A stretch of DNA of 64,000 nt, from positions 486,752-550,751 of the forward strand of contig NTMA01000017.1 of assembly GCA_002917075.1 (NCBI GenBank), written 5' to 3'. The DNA is from Hawksworthiomyces lignivorus (Eukaryota > Ascomycota > Sordariomycetes > Ophiostomatales > Ophiostomataceae). How positions within the stretch are numbered: the first letter of the stretch is position 1; each line of letters begins with the position of its first letter. Positions 1 through 12,010 of the stretch are shown here, piece after piece. The notes below the pieces were generated by a model that had not been told where the DNA came from, ran no database searches, and was given only the letters and a program-made list of their open reading frames with translations. A program made the position numbers and the translations under genes.

Positions 1-1580
1 AGGCTCAAGAAAAGCAGCGAACCAAAAAATGGAAGAAATAAGGAACAAACGCAGTCTTTAATTTTGTGGGGCACGAGCAGCCGAGTGCCGGTGGAGGGCT
101 GCCACCTGTTCCCTCATGGTATTCATTAAGGTGAGGATCATCACTATATCTCCGTTATTGCCTGACCTGATTTGTCCGCTTCTCTACTGCTTTGACGTTT
201 TAAAGGTTTGGGGTGCCAAGTTTCCTTGGTTTGCAATATTTTGGCTTACCTCAGTACTTTTTCTTTAAGTCTTCTTTTCTTGCTTTTCCTCGCATGACAT
301 TCATGTTCGCCTATTCGCGCCTTTTCCATCGCGGAGTAAGCAGTATATGCACGAAGGGGGTGTAGAGGCAGAGGTCACGGATTACACGGAGCAGACATGT
401 CTGAACCAACTACCTTACTTCCTCATATCGCGTCCGCTATTCGTTTAAGGGCAGCTCGGAACGGTCAAGACGTTGCACAAAAGTTTGTTGGGCGATTTGA
501 TCCGATTTTGCCGATCTTTGGCACCCCTGGTCTCCCTTGTGTTGCTTCTCTGCATCCTCTTTATCTCGCTAACAGGTTAGACTTGTCCAGCCACATCTTG
601 CCGCTTTGCCTAGGGCATTTGGGGTTTGTACATACAGAATGTGTGCTCATTGTCCCAAAGCTCTCCAAAACCAACCTATCCCAAAATGAGCACTTTCATT
701 GTATCTGTCTTCAAGAAATTGCTGCCCACCACCTCTTCCCACACAAGCAACCTCCAGCCGGCGGGAGGACCATGACCCTTGCCAGCTAATCTGGTCAGTC
801 CCACTAAATTGAGGAGGAGGCCGCGTCAGCTCGAGAAGGTAGAGGGGGGGTGAACTAGGAGGCGAATAAAAAGTTGGTTTGGGAACAAGACGTCCCAGTG
901 GTGCCAGTGACCTCGTGCGAGAACTCCACTATTCAAACAAGCTGTATCACAAGGCCTTATGCTGTACATCCGGCTATTAGGTAGCTATTGTAGCGAGTAA
1001 TGAGATCCTTGGGTTTAGTAGAGAAATCTCACAAAAGCCGCGGCTCTCTCTTTCTCTTCTCAAATATCATCGTCCGTGTGAGCGAGAAAATCCTCGGTGA
1101 ATGGCAGACAAGACTTTTCCAAATGAAGAATTCCTCTTCACACGAAAGAAGACTACAAATACGACCATGTACTCTTTACCAAACAGGAAATAGTTGCGAA
1201 AATTTGAGGGAGAGACACGAATTTCGTCAACCAACCAAAAATTACTAAAATTGCGAAATCTCCAAAGGAAATACATTCGTTTGCTTAGGTATGGAGCTGT
1301 CTGACACCTGGGTGCATAACACGTGAAGAGATGTGCAAGATGCAAAGACAAAATAAGAGAACAAAAAGACTACCCTGTAAGCATAATCGTAGGAGGGTCG
1401 CAATGTGTGAGACATCTCACCAAATACAGGTACGAGAGCAAATGCACATTTCAATCGAAGCAAGGGCTCTTCGTTGAGGACAGAACAATGAACTCGCACT
1501 CCACGCAGAGATAGCGCCAAATGTAAGATCCAAAGCTACTCCGTAGTGTCCAATAAATGACATAGAGGCAGGCCCTAACT

Positions 1581-1660
1581 GGAGCCCGCACAATGTGCAG
1601 GCTGCCGGGTCTCCTCCACCAACGGCTACTTCGGTGGGCTCCAGCCACTGAATTGGCTGG
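1581..1660. other. possible folded element with nested and alternative hairpins
   Basis: GGAGCC (1581-1586) can pair with GGCTCC (1637-1642). Inside that helix, GCAC-AAT-GTGC (1588-1598) forms a perfect short hairpin and CCACC (1616-1620) faces GGTGG (1633-1637). Immediately downstream, CCAGCC (1641-1646) pairs perfectly with GGCTGG (1655-1660). The outer helix and the last hairpin share two bases, so they would compete. I recognise no RNA family; chance or a repeat remnant is possible. Confidence 0.25.
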
Positions 1661-2066
1661 GGACGAATTTACACATTGTAAGATGCTGCCATTCTCGTAT
1701 CTTACTGGCCTCACTCAGCTGCAAGCAAATCAATAATTATTCAAGGCGTGGGACTTGTCCGTCTTGGCCCTTGAAAGCGTAGGCTTATACAGGGGTTTCT
1801 TTACATAACTCCTGTATTTCATGACAATCCCATGTAGACACTGGTCAATTCTTCTTTGTACATAAACAGCGACCCTACCAATTTGTGCAAGTGGAGCCAT
1901 CGTTGACGAATGTTGGCACTAACACACATACCTATCTGATTCACATACAGAGGGAAATTAACAGGCCTACGCGACTCTAGGGACGGCTTTTATTTTTTTG
2001 AACCGAAAGAATCCTCTAGAGATAGGCAGAGGCTCAAAGGAGCATCTCGATGTTTGCCGTCCTACA

Positions 2067-2098
2067 ATTTTATTTTATTTTATTTTATTTTATTTTTT
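2067..2098. repeat. TTTTA microsatellite
   Basis: About five tandem TTTTA units end in a T run. This is simple-sequence DNA with no gene around it. Confidence 0.85.
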
Positions 2099-5000
2099 GC
2101 AGAATCCATCTACATCATTTTCACCACAATTATTGATTGCAAGTAGCTGTCCACTTCCCTGCTGTATGACTTTGCCGCTATTTTGGCCGCCAAAGCAAAT
2201 CTGTCAATGTACTCCGTGTGTTCTCCCCAATGAATTAAGCTTAAGCAGTGTTGGGCATGGCTCGGGAGCCGTAAAGGAGGGGGGTGAGAAGTAAGTTACT
2301 GTAGATAAATGAGGGAAGGGGGTAAATTTAAGGGGGATGGGGAGGGGGTGGAGAAAAAAAACACCGAGACCTAGCATCTGCTCTGAATGCAAAGTCGACT
2401 TGCAAGCTCACTTGACCAAGACGCTGCTGCTAGATTCCCTTGCAATGGCTTGGGGGCTTTATTGATTCATTTTCATCGAACATTTGCGTTATCTCAATGG
2501 CAACCAAAAGACAATACGCTTGGTTTGCAAATATTTGCGTGCCTCCACACCCCTGAAATCCAGCTTGTTTGCTGTTGGATCTAAGCTGTGCACGGAAGGG
2601 AAGGTTTCATCGAATCGTCATTAGCTCTCTCGAAAGAAGACCAAAAACAAGACAATAAATTTCCAAGGCGAAAACATAGCGGTGGACGCAGAAAAACTAT
2701 GAGGCTGCGCAGTATCTTGGTCGCCAACTGATATCAAAGAGGGAGGTTATCTTTTAAAAATACGACTGCGGTATATGTGTGCAATTCGACAAATAACTTG
2801 TATTTGTGTACAGTCTTCTGCATCTGCTTATATTAAAGAGAAGCCTCAACCGAAGGTTAGCCCTTTTCGGTCCCGACAGCAGTTCCGCTCGTCGCCTTTT
2901 CAAACCTCAGTCCCGCAAGCCGGGTGAACCTCGCTACCCGCAGCGGAACAAACAGGCGAGAGAAAGGAAAATAATAATAAAAAAGTTAAAAGGAACTACG
3001 GGCACGATCCCGCCTTATTGCAGGATGCCGTAGATGGGGGGAATGCGTGATACACTGTAGGCACCCCTCCTGGACACGGTGGGAAAGACAATAATAGAAG
3101 GGTACGCTGCTGCTTAGCAGCCGCTAGGCAATGCATGCATGTTTTCTGTTGGTTGTCTACCTCTGTTGCTCGTAGTTCCTTTCTCACTCTCACCAAACAC
3201 GGCAGGCTATCACCGAGAAAGTCATGCAGATGGAGACAGCAATCTAGAGAAAGAATTGCCCTTTTGCCTTCTTTCCGGGTGAAGGGTATGGCTGATGTCA
3301 TTTGGGGGAAGGGGGGAGAGATGAAATGGGCGGACTTCCCTTTGCGTCTCAAATAGCACAATATGCAGAAGCAGTGACTTGGATGCATACGCATGCCGTT
3401 TGTATATTGATTGGACATTTCAGGATAAGAGAAAATTTCCTTTTTTCTCTTCCTGTATCCCACAGTTTGGCATTAGGTGAAGCAGAGGATAGTAAGCAGG
3501 AAAATAAGACAGAAGGTTAATGGTGTTGTCATATAAGAATCTGAGGTAATGCTATGTCCTAATTTGCGAGAAACGGACTGCGGCCTGCTTGCATGTCGCC
3601 ATAATGGCTTTTCTCCCCAAGCGACATGCCACAGAGAATGAGGAAGGGGAAAAGACAAACACCCTAGATCCTGGGATGAGGGTTTCTCTGGGTTTCTGGG
3701 TCACACTCGGCCGGTCGGCCTAATCGGCTTTCGGCGGTCGTTTCAAGAGCTAGAAAATTAAACACAGCAAGCTTCCTGGTGAGATTTGCGTACGCTCTGG
3801 TGGACTCCGCTTAGCCTTCCGTCTTGGCTCTTCTATCTTATCGTCTGGAACACAAGAGGAGGAGCACGGTCTTAGCAACGAGATTCCGCCGGTTAAACAT
3901 GTTGTCAAGATTAGAGTTTGCGTGGGGGGATGTGGACGCCGCACGATATCGCAACAGATACGTGCCGTTTGCAAGGCTCAGTAATGGGAGATAAGCACGT
4001 TCTAACAACTGTATCAAACAAGCCTAGGAGACAGGTCAGTTTTGGTATTCGTGTTTCCTTTTTAATTTCGGACAGCGAGGACAGAAAGACGCAGCAGAGT
4101 AGCAGGATTCGAAGTTATTCCCTTCTCTTATCCTGAGATAATGATGTATTAAGTGAGATAACTCCAATGCGTAGCGACTATTGAACCCCGAATTTCAGTG
4201 GCGCTGTGCATACACCAAGGGGATGCCATCTAGTATGAACTACATGCAAGGTTATCCATTGTATGTATGCTACCACCAGACTTGTTTCATGCTTTATGGC
4301 TCATTTTTTAAGCTTTGTGGGCTGAAGGCGAGCCTCAGGTAGTATCCTCTTGTTTGAGATGTTATTTCAAGGAGGCATAACAGCCTTTTCATTGCGCATG
4401 TCATTGACGCAAGAATCAGAAGAGAAGATGAACGTATGGCGTAGAGCCACCGGTTTATCAAACGACATAGCAAGATGTTAAGTTGATTCTGCCTTATGAA
4501 CACTCCTTTTGCCCTTTACACATCCCCTTCATATCCAATGAACTAGCTCCTCATGGATGAGATTTGCTACTATTAAAGCGGTTCATATTACAATATAAGT
4601 TTACGGGATGTGTTGCGCAACTATGTCAAACAAAAGTGCGGATTTTAATGGTGGGGGGAGAATATTTGACTCAAAACGGAAAGTTGCGAGTCGACAGCTC
4701 GCCATGCACAGTGTAGCACTTTGTTTCTCGTGTTAGCGCCTTTGATTCATGCTCATGATTTCTGTCTTGTGTTCTAAGTAGACATCATAGAGAGAGCCGG
4801 TCCTAGCTATTATCTGTCTCAGCAGCAAACAGCACTACACGGTGTGTTTCCACACCGCCGAGCTTTCGTTATGTGGCCCAATCTTTTTGCCACAGGCCTG
4901 TAGCATCTAGTACCGCTCTGCAAATCCTTTAGGTCAAGTCGCCTCTTCAAACACCTCGTTGAACGGCAGCCAGTGTGAAACACACAGACATTGCAGACCA

Positions 5001-5567
5001 TGGAACACGAAAATGCAGTTCAAGATGGCGTGCCGAGCAGAGAATCCCGCCAATATTCATGCTATCACTTCCCGCCAACCAACTCAAATGCCAAGACAAA
5101 GAATGCTTCCATTATCTTTCTGCCAAGCAAAGATCCTCCGGTAGATGGCAACGGGTGCACAGCATGATGTACTCTCCCGGCTGGAATGGAAAACCAGGCA
5201 AAAGAGAGTTTGCGTTGCACAACCATATCTACAGTTGAAAAAAACATAAATCAGCGATATAATCCGTAATCACGTCTTTGTACTCTCGGGTGTCCCATCG
5301 ATATTTACCCATCGCCTTCTTCTTTTCCTATCTCTTCTTTTTAGAATGCTCTACGCCGTACATGTTTCTGTAGACCGCCACGGCAAATTCCGAGGGTAAT
5401 CTATTTCTTTTGCGACCCAGAAACGCAGTTAACTACGAACCTGTACACTTGTCGCAGAATGTCTCCTCTCCCATAGTCACCTTTCCTATCTCGGTGCTGG
5501 TTGTTTATTTGTTGGACAAGTACGCATAGCTTCAATTTCTCTATTCTTCGTGCCGATCTGCCAAGCT

Positions 5568-5569
<2 letters not shown>

Positions 5570-5608
<39 letters not shown>
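5570..5608. repeat. poly-T run of 39
   Basis: An uninterrupted run of 39 T lies in gene-free DNA. It could be a retroposon tail read on the minus strand or plain homopolymer expansion. I see no coding remnant beside it that would favour a retroposon. Confidence 0.85.
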
Positions 5609-5609
<1 letters not shown>

Positions 5610-8600
5610 GCGGTATGCCAGAATATCTGTTGTGGAATGTCTTTCTTTCCTTGGAGAAAAAGTACTCTTCAAAATTTGTCTTACGTACGTTGTCAAACCC
5701 CAGCACTGTACACGGAGTAGAAGAGGGAGCCCAGTTCTGGCCCTGGCTATGCCAAGACGCGATCCCTTGGGAACGGGGGACCCTCCCGTAGTTCTAGTCG
5801 GTGGTAATTTTTGGGTTAAGAGAAAATAGAACTATGCTTAAAAGCCAGGCGAACTAGGGGAGACGTCAAAAGATCCCAATCCCCCCTATCCTTTTTCTTA
5901 GAGAGCAGAGGAGAAAGCAGGGGTAAGAAGGATGAGTTTGCATAACCCAAATGGAAAAACCAGCCCAGGATGACAGGCGAACAGCCTTCGAGCTTGGTAC
6001 GAAACGAAGAAACGCAAACAGTACACATAATTCCTTCATTCTCGGTGTACGAGTACGAATATGCGTACGTACTCCTTTAACTACAAAAATACAATGCATC
6101 TATTTTTTTTTGTTGGCCTGGCCAGGTCTCCACTTGGACGCCCACATCCTGATTCGGGTGTGCTAAATATGGTGCTATCTTCATACGTCGTACTCCGTTT
6201 AAACATGTGTTTCTTGGTGGCTTGGCAGGGCACCCTTTTAAATTCAAGACAAGAAAGGAGTCTGGGACCAAAGGAACGAGATTGCTCAATTGCCCGTTCT
6301 TTTCATCTGGTTTCCCAGCTTGGACGTCGCACGACAGCCGTTTACTGTCGTTTTCTTTTGAGACAATTGTCTCGTTGGGGGTGAGGTACAAAAGAATTGA
6401 AACCACGCGTTGTCGTACGCGTAATACTCGTATCTTGCGAATAGCATACTCCATACAGTGCCTCTATACAAACCCCTAAACCAGCAGGGATCGGTCTTTA
6501 CCGCATTCGACCAATTGCCCGTCACAGCCAATGTTTATTGTCAAAAAGAAGGCAGTTCGAGAAAGCAATATTTCTGTGGTGGTGTGCGCACACTAATCTC
6601 ATATATCGTAGCCACTGAAAGAAAAGCGTGGACATCGCATTCGTTCTCTGCGGCGATATGCACGCCACAACAGGGAAAATCAAATGGACAATCTGTGAAG
6701 GCTACATAATACCCTACACGTTACCACTGCCCCTGAGGCTGGCAAAAAGCAACTTCTACTACAGTCTGCTAGCGGTACTACGTACTTTTTCCACTAGTCC
6801 CCACAAATCATAAAACACTCACATCAATCGCGAGCTTGCTTCGAAAAAAGAAGCGAGGCAGAAAGAGACAAAGAGTCGTAGAAGACGGCCAAAGCAGAAA
6901 GAAGAAAACGCTCATTAATCCCGACAAAATCCATGATAGGAACATGCTCGCATGTTTCGAAACACAGATAAGGACAGAGAGTAAATGCTCGCGCAGGAAA
7001 GAGATAAGCTCCCGAATTAGATCGTTTACCTGAGCGAACGCGCATTGTTCCTCTTGTAATAAAACACTGTAGAGATACAAGATTACTTCCTTAAAATAGC
7101 TTTCCAGAATCCTCTTTTACTATGTACGAGGACGCTTATTCTTTTTAAAAAGAGAAGAACTGGGAGCGGGGCATTCAATGCAGCCCCGACATGTCATTCC
7201 GGATGGCGACCCGCGCTGGCAGAGCCCTGTTGATATGTAAGGGCACATCAACGTTGGGACATCCAATTGTCATGATTTATTATACAAATACAAGTACTCA
7301 GACAAGCAACGGAGAAAAAAGTCTCTACGATTTCAATATTATGTGGTTTTAACAGAAAATCCTGACCCCAATTACTTGGATCTTGTGGCACTGTCTGATC
7401 TTGCCCTTGTGCAGGATCCAGAGGGTCTGACTGCATTCATTTCTAGTTTCACCTGTATTGCCCTCTCTGATACTTTCCCGTGAACAGGCCGCCTGCCATT
7501 ACACCGGCCGCTTATTTCTCGGTTGTGACAATGCTGTAGCACTATATGCGTAGCATTTGTACATTTCATTGTTGATGCTGCACCATACCAACTGCCACCC
7601 AACCCTTGTCTCCTTGTTAAACTGTCCTATTTTAGTCGCACATTAAGATTTGGCACATTCTGAAAGAGGAAACAAAAAGCACACACAGACGGTGCGGAGG
7701 TTGATACGAGGCATTCCATGCGAAATACGAGATTTACTAGACCTAGAGGCTCTCAGATTTAACTTAGAGGAAAAACAAGAAAACCAAGGTGTACTCTACA
7801 GGCGGTGGAGTCTTCCGTATAAGCGTAAGCATAATACTGGTTATCACGTCTATATGCAAGGAAACCAAGCAGGATGCGCCGTGTCGTTTACTCGAATCAA
7901 CAGACTAGAGATGCGTCATATTGTCATCGGCAGCGGCAGGAACGACCCGGTTGAGTTGAAATGCAGGACGGAGGGCAGCGGGGTGCATCAGGCTTCTCTG
8001 TGCCTTCTTCCACGACAGGGCAAGGTGCCTCGTGCTATGTGCGTGCTTTCTAGTTGCGGCAATAGACCGGTCACACGAGAAAATGGGAATAGACAAGTGT
8101 AAGATGTGCACTCCGTACGATACGAATAATATAAATCTACACATATAGGTTAGTTGTAACTAACTGCTTGTAGCAGTTGCACCTCCATTTTGCTTAAGCA
8201 AACGCGCTGGGGGCGAAACCCAGAGCACCAAAGAGCTAACTGCGGAAATAGAGAGAGAACGTTTGAGGCACTTTCGCTCGTGTCCCCTGAGAACCGTTGC
8301 GTGGTTTCTCGAGCAAGTTGTGCTTTTTCTTGGTCAACTTGGACATCTTGGTCAACCTTGCCTCGCTTGCCAACCGGCCATAAGTCGGCATCGTAGCTCG
8401 GCGCGGTTTTCGGCTCTCTCGGTCCAACTACGCATACCACGGCGGACAGCACGGAGAAAGTATACTTTTCTCCAAAATAAAAGAGGGGAAGACACCATTG
8501 GACAGTAGAGGCAACGTCAAAAGAGAATTTTTCTTTCTCAAGTGTGACAGCTGCTGCAAGTCGATCTGATCGGCCCACTCTGCTAAATAGGAAAAGGTGG

Positions 8601-10200
8601 CGGGGACCAGAGACAGACTGGAAAAGGGAAAAAGAATCATGAAGGCAGGGCCATAGAGGAAAGAGGGCGAGGCAAGGAGGAGGGTTGCACGTACATAATG
8701 TACTGCGTACTGCAGAGGAGTCGAGCAGCCAACGGCAAGCAGAGTCGCCCCTCCTTTGACCTAAGAGGGAAAAAAAAGCAAAAGAGAGAGAACAGAACCA
8801 GACAGCCAACGACATGCGACCGATTGCCTGCTTTCCGTCGGAAAAAATAAGCTTGAAATTCGTCAATCCACTGTTGTCTTGGCATCTGGTCTTTAATTTT
8901 TTGGGCGAGCGTGGGTGCGACTCTGTCAGATAGGCCTCTGCTAGTAGCACACACTAGTACTCGTACGTTTGTACCTTATCTTACGGGACACGTTATATTT
9001 TTCTTTACGGGTAATACGCTAATTATTTGTTATCCGTCCATGTGGGCCGTTCCTCCAGCAGGCGAAAAGACGCAGTGCAGAAAACCGACGGCTCCACTTT
9101 CCAAGCCTCAGCCCCAGTCCCAAATATTCAGTATATGCATAGTAGTCCCACCAAGCTCCGTGGCATCCGGGCTAGACTAACCACAGTTGGCATATTACGT
9201 GTATTCACTCCCCATTACGCTCACCTTCTGCGGAATTACGCATACAAGTAGTTACTAAAGAGTCAGACTGGCCGGACTTGGAGATGTACATGTAATCTCC
9301 TTGTTTTGTCACAGCAGCAGCAATAATAATGATAATAATAGTAGTAATAATAGTAATGGCGGGCTTTCCCTCACTTCCGCATATCTACCGACATGACATA
9401 TCTTCGCTGCAAAAGCCTTCCTGCTCTGCCCCAAACGCAGGCTCTCTGGCCGGAAACAACACGCACAAACCACCCAGCTGACCATTTCTGCTTCCGGTGA
9501 CGGATTCGTCTTTGTCCTCTTCGCCAAGTTTGCCCTGCGGTGCCCTTAAGCCTCAGCGTGGCGCCGCCCCGCAATTGGCATTCCATTTAATTCTTCCTTT
9601 CGCTTAGCACAGGGCTGCGGACTAGGTGGTCAGGAAAGAGACCAAATAGACGAGGGTCGCGCTGCCAATATTTGTTTCTTTTTTCTATTGGGCTGCACCC
9701 AGTTGGAAATAATGCTAGCCCGCATGCACAATCCAGTCCGAGGTTTGCGACTTACATATGTACAAGCATCTGGCATTCTGGGCGCATCTCGGCGCGCTGG
9801 CAACGACCAAGACCTTCCAAGAAACAGGCTGTGTCTTTTACAGTAGCTCGCCAAGGGATTTCAAAATGATGCCAAGACCTAAGAAGGCTCTTGGGTGTTT
9901 CGCCGCCTGTGGATGACAAAACCTAGGCCTGTGTGTGCCCTTCTCGTACTCGTATGCTCTTCTCGTCTCATAAGGTTATCCGGGCTATTCTTGGTTTCGA
10001 AAGGCTCTTCTCTTTTTTTTTTTTGCCTCCTTGGCTCAAGAAGTGCCTCAGTGCCTCTCGTTCCATTGCCCGGCTCTCCGCTTCGCGAAGCGTTATACTT
10101 TCCCCAGCGAGGACGTACGAGTACGAATATTCATTACGTGTAAGTACAAGCACGCCTTTCCCCTTCTAACGGTAAACTCCGGCTCTCGGTGAGTCAGTAT

Positions 10201-10480
10201 TCCATTCCCCCTTCCCATTCAAAAAAGTACCTCAAGGACCTCATATATTCTGAGAATTACCCTTCATCACCTTCTTCATCATCATCTTCTTCTCCTCCCT
10301 TCAACCGCCTGTTGCTGCAATGCGCTCTTCGCTAGCACTCTTGTCGGTATTCAGCACCTGCTATTGTGTCTTTCACCAATTGCCCTCCTACCCACTTGCA
10401 ACTGGAGTAGCTCACTAGTGTGCATTTTTTTCGCAGCAGTCAACCAACCCTTTTTGGCTGTATTTTTTTTGTTGATAATG
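10201..10480 (+). other. promoter-like block followed by a short signal-peptide-like ORF
   Basis: A CATATATT element near 10,233 is followed by a CT-rich stretch (about 10,260-10,310) and an ATG at 10,320. The frame reads MRSSLALLSVFSTCYC and stops after 32 codons. An intron from the GT at 10,347 to an AG near 10,436 is conceivable, but the extended frame also stops quickly. It looks like the start of a small secreted-protein gene or its remnant. I cannot build a credible full gene, so it is not called as a CDS. Confidence 0.2.
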
Positions 10481-11479
10481 GATTGGGTGGGCCCTAGTCT
10501 GCAACAGACAATACTGTATTATTTTGCGTACTCGTATATACGATGTGTGAGTTTATAATAAGTAATACATCGTGCGTGCGATGTATGTGGAAATACCATG
10601 AAAAAGGTCTCTCTAGACGCACACCCCCTAATTCCTCCCAAACCAGAAACAAGACTAGAAGAGGGAAAAGGAGCAAGAGCAAAAAAGCTTGCTTGTCTCC
10701 TGCCCTTGATGAAATGCTTTCCAAAAACCCACCGTGTCTCCACTTTTTCCTCCCCACAATCGGCCAGAGGCCTGCCGACTCAAAACCACAAGAACAAGCA
10801 AAGACGAATTGGCCCTGTTCTTACAGACGGTTATTTCTTATTTTCTATTTATTACAGTGGTATTTTTTTTATTATTGCTTTGTCCTGTAAGATACTACAT
10901 ACGCCTCTTGGATGCTCCCAGGCTCCACCGACATCCGTTAATTGGCAAGACCATACGCAATACCGCGTACATGTTTGTGAGTACTTAGTTCCTTTCCTGT
11001 ATTGAGCCCACTTCCCAAATAAACTCAAAAAGGGAAAGAAACGCCATGGCTCGTCTGGGTACCGCATTCCCCGTGCGTATGTACAGATGTCTTCAAATAT
11101 GCCTGTACATACGTACAAGTACACCCACCATCAGCACGTTCGCTCTTCCCTATCTCCTTTCTCCGCTACTACTACGTACACACCCACCATCTTGCCTCTG
11201 CCAAATTCTAGCCCCACTTGTTGCCGCTTCTTCCAAAACGTACCGACAGGCACAGAAAATGGAAGAGAGTTGGAGTGCATGCACAAATAGAACAGTGGAT
11301 TTGCAACCAAAAGAAGAGGAAAGGAAAAAAAAAAAGAAGAAAGACGAAGCAGCAGGGCCACAGAGCTTAAAAAAAACCCTGTCCACATTTCAATAGCTTA
11401 TGCGTATGCCTACAACATCCGCAATCACCGTGAACCTTCTTCTTGAATCCCACAAAATATGTCCATCTCATTACGGAAG

Positions 11480-12010
11480 GGCAGGCAAATAAGCATACTA
11501 ATTCCCACCTGACAGAGAGCTTCCTTTGAATTTCCTCTTCCTCTTTCCTCTCCTCCTCTCCTTTCTCTCTTCCTCTCACATCCTCTTGCTTCTTCCTATT
11601 TATTATTTTCTTCTACCTTTTTGACCTCGTCAAAAAGGAACAGACAGGCCCCCAAAGCAGCAGTCAAAAAGGCAGGATTCAGAGTTCAGAGGACAGATAG
11701 TTCAAATAGAAAAAAAAACAGCCGGCCAAGACATCCAACCCTCTCTCCCCTCCCCTGCTACATCATTTTGGGGACCACTTCTGGATTCTTGGCTTTTTCT
11801 TGGCTTCCAGACCTCTCCATTACCTAGTTCCGCCTTTCTTTTCCTTCTTGATTATCTTTTTCCCTTATTATATTCCCTTTTCTTTCGAAGCTATCGTTGG
11901 CTTTTGATTCCATTTTCTTTCCCATCGACCAGAGAACCACTTGTTCTCTTTCCCCTCTTTTGATCTGTGTTCGACTTTCTTAATCGTTCTTGCGACGTTC
12001 GCGCAGCTAA
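11480..12010 (+). promoter_or_regulatory. pyrimidine-rich tract, likely core promoter of the WOPR gene
   Basis: The plus strand is strongly C/T-rich between about 11,510 and 11,990, apart from a purine-rich patch near 11,630-11,730. Such tracts commonly sit just upstream of transcription starts in filamentous ascomycetes. The next plus-strand gene is the WOPR regulator, whose ATG lies about 2.5 kb downstream. This would imply a leader of more than 2 kb, perhaps with introns; a GTATGT donor-like site is present at 12,016. This is an inference from base composition and position only. Confidence 0.35.

Larger units (their letters stand above)
1..10200. other. gene-poor intergenic DNA, left part
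   Basis: I find no convincing gene here. Open frames are short, have no recognisable domain, and several begin at non-ATG codons. What it does hold: a TTTTA microsatellite near 2,067-2,098, a possible folded element at 1,581-1,660, a 39-T run at 5,570-5,608, trinucleotide repeats near 9,311-9,358, and scattered copies of the GTACGAGTAC-type word (for example 6,047 and 8,957). A small gene broken by several introns, or a non-coding RNA, could be missed by eye. Confidence 0.6.

Noticed and set aside
8150..8950. 266-codon open frame on the minus strand, the longest in the left 14 kb
   Set aside because: It opens at a GTG rather than an ATG, has no domain or motif I recognise, and is rich in Phe/Leu/Cys/Arg as expected of chance translation.
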